DNA from: Bacillota bacterium
Lineage (GTDB): Bacteria > Bacillota > Tb-RUG-66
Length of the DNA: 6,790 nucleotides
NCBI GenBank assembly: GCA_016288255.1
Contig: JAEEYS010000179.1
Coordinates: 1 to 6,790, forward strand
Direction of reading: 5' to 3'
Shown: positions 5,581-6,790 of the stretch, piece after piece
Layout of the letters: the number at the start of each line of letters is the position of its first letter
Position numbering within the stretch: position 1 is the first letter of the stretch
Notes under the pieces: generated by a model
The model's database searches: none
Seen by the model: only the letters and a program-made list of their open reading frames with translations
What the model was told of the DNA's origin: nothing
Translations under genes and position numbers: made by a program

Positions 5581-6790
5581 ATGTCTGAAGTATTAAATCC
5601 TTTTGAAATCGCTCAAAAACAAATCAAAACCGCTTGTGACATCTTGGGCTATGACGACAACATCTACGAAGTATTGAAAAATCCGGAACAAGTTGTTACA
5701 GTTAGTATCCCTGTAAGAATGGACGACGGTTCCATCAAATCTTTCCAAGGTTACAGATCTATGCACAATACAGCAGTCGGCCCGGCAAAAGGCGGCGTTC
5801 GTTTCCATCCTGGCGTAACATTAGATGAAGTAAAAGCTTTATCTACATGGATGACTTTTAAATGCTCTGTAGTAGGTATTCCTTACGGCGGCGGCAAAGG
5901 CGGCGTAACTGTAGATCCTAAAGCATTATCTCAAGGCGAATTAGAAAGACTTTCCAGAGGATATTTTAGAAGAATTGCAAAAGTAGTTGGACCGGAAATC
6001 GATATTCCTGCTCCTGACGTATATACAAACGGCCAAATCATGACATGGTTCATGGATGAATACAGCAAAGCTGTTGGCTACAATTGCCCAGGCGTTGTAA
6101 CCGGTAAACCGATCGAAGTCGGCGGATCTTTAGGAAGAAGCACAGCTACAGCAAGAGGATGCTCCTTCGTTATCAGAGAACTTGCTAAAGCAACAGGCTT
6201 AGACTTAAACGGTGCTACAGTAGCAATCCAAGGTTTTGGTAATGCTGGTAGCGTTGCTGCACAATTATTGTCCGATATGGGCTGCAAAATCGTAGCAGTA
6301 AACGACTCTAAGGGCGGCGCTTACAATCCTGACGGATTAGACGTTGCAGCTGTAAACGAATACAAAAGAAGCGCAAAAACAGTAAAAGGATATCCGGGAA
6401 GCAAAGACGTTACAACAGAAGAATTGATCGCATTGCCGGTTGACATTTTGATCCCTGCTGCTTTGGAAGGAACCATCACAGGCGCAAACGCTGCTACAGT
6501 AAAAGCTAAAATCGTTGCTGAAGCTGCAAACGGCCCTGTTACTCCTGAAGCTGACGAAATCTTATTCAAAAACGGCGTTTTAGGCGTTCCTGATATTTTG
6601 GCAAACGCTGGTGGCGTAACCGTTTCTTACTTCGAATGGGTTCAGAACTTAGCAAACTACTACTGGACAGAAGAAGAAGTAAATGAAAGATTGGAAAAAA
6701 TCATGGTAAAAGCTACAAAAGAAGTTTGGGATATGAAACAACAATACAACGTTAAAATGAGAGATGCCGCTTACTTAGTATCTATCAAGA
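5581..6790 (+). CDS. gdhA: Glutamate dehydrogenase, hexameric short type (3' end outside window)
   Basis: The frame is open from the ATG at 5581 to the window edge, 403 codons with no stop. Related enzymes are about 420 residues, so only about 10-20 are missing. It interconverts glutamate and 2-oxoglutarate plus ammonia. Substrate and catalytic residues are in place: Lys70 in GPAKGGVRFHP, Lys94 in WMTFKCS, catalytic Lys106 in PYGGGKGGV, and Asp146 in DIPAPDVYT. The Rossmann motif GFGNAGS is at 218-224, and AEAANGPVTPEAD (314-326) and the late block YFEWVQN are typical. Coenzyme use is not certain: VAVNDSKGG follows the second Rossmann strand, with Asn241-Asp242 where NAD and NADP enzymes differ. 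Codons are strongly biased (gct, gca, gta, aca, aga; almost no gcg, gcc or cgg), unlike the kor genes, which indicates high expression. The kor genes upstream use its product 2-oxoglutarate. Confidence 0.95.
   Translation, partial: MSEVLNPFEIAQKQIKTACDILGYDDNIYEVLKNPEQVVTVSIPVRMDDGSIKSFQGYRSMHNTAVGPAKGGVRFHPGVTLDEVKALSTWMTFKCSVVGIPYGGGKGGVTVDPKALSQGELERLSRGYFRRIAKVVGPEIDIPAPDVYTNGQIMTWFMDEYSKAVGYNCPGVVTGKPIEVGGSLGRSTATARGCSFVIRELAKATGLDLNGATVAIQGFGNAGSVAAQLLSDMGCKIVAVNDSKGGAYNPDGLDVAAVNEYKRSAKTVKGYPGSKDVTTEELIALPVDILIPAALEGTITGANAATVKAKIVAEAANGPVTPEADEILFKNGVLGVPDILANAGGVTVSYFEWVQNLANYYWTEEEVNERLEKIMVKATKEVWDMKQQYNVKMRDAAYLVSIK

Noticed and set aside
2814..5582. Identical 10-mer acattgaaat at the starts of korD (2814-2823) and gdhA (5573-5582)
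   Set aside because: A 10-base AT-rich match between two initiation regions is easily chance, and the TTG it contains is a start codon only for korD. No shared structure extends around it.
1..6790. Search for tRNA, rRNA, CRISPR array, insertion sequence, phage or defence genes
   Set aside because: No cloverleaf, regularly spaced repeats, terminal inverted repeats, transposase or nuclease-helicase motifs were seen. The gaps between genes are all under 230 bases.

Overview
The window looks like chromosomal DNA of an obligately anaerobic, fermentative Bacillota (Clostridia or Negativicutes-like). Three things point there. An RNase Y gene is followed by a YmdB gene, a Firmicutes arrangement. A ferredoxin-dependent 2-oxoacid oxidoreductase is present. 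A short hexameric-type glutamate dehydrogenase follows it. The genus cannot be fixed by eye. All supported genes are on the + strand; I see no tRNA, rRNA, CRISPR array, insertion sequence or phage gene.

Region 1 (1-1601) is an RNA-turnover and signalling block. It holds the C-terminal half of ribonuclease Y (rny), cut by the left edge, then a perfect 11-bp hairpin that looks like a terminator or attenuator, then a complete YmdB-type metallophosphodiesterase gene starting with TTG. An AT-rich hairpin with an eight-T tail at 1652-1682 closes this block.

Region 2 (about 1750-5506) appears to be one transcription unit. A TATAAT promoter at about 1754-1782 precedes a GntR-family regulator with an unrecognised C-terminal domain. 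Then come four tightly packed genes, korD-korA-korB-korC, with junctions of 17 bp, a 1-base TGATG overlap, a 4-base ATGA overlap and 1 bp. They encode a complete four-subunit 2-oxoacid:ferredoxin oxidoreductase, most likely for 2-oxoglutarate.

Region 3 (5507-6790) holds a likely separate promoter and a glutamate dehydrogenase gene truncated by the right edge. Its codon use is visibly that of a highly expressed gene.

Taken together, regions 2 and 3 would link glutamate, 2-oxoglutarate and succinyl-CoA, with electrons passing to NAD(P)H and to ferredoxin. The direction could be glutamate fermentation or reductive 2-oxoglutarate and glutamate synthesis; the sequence does not decide. I find no clearly new system. 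The least understood element is the GntR regulator's C-terminal domain and the signal it may sense.
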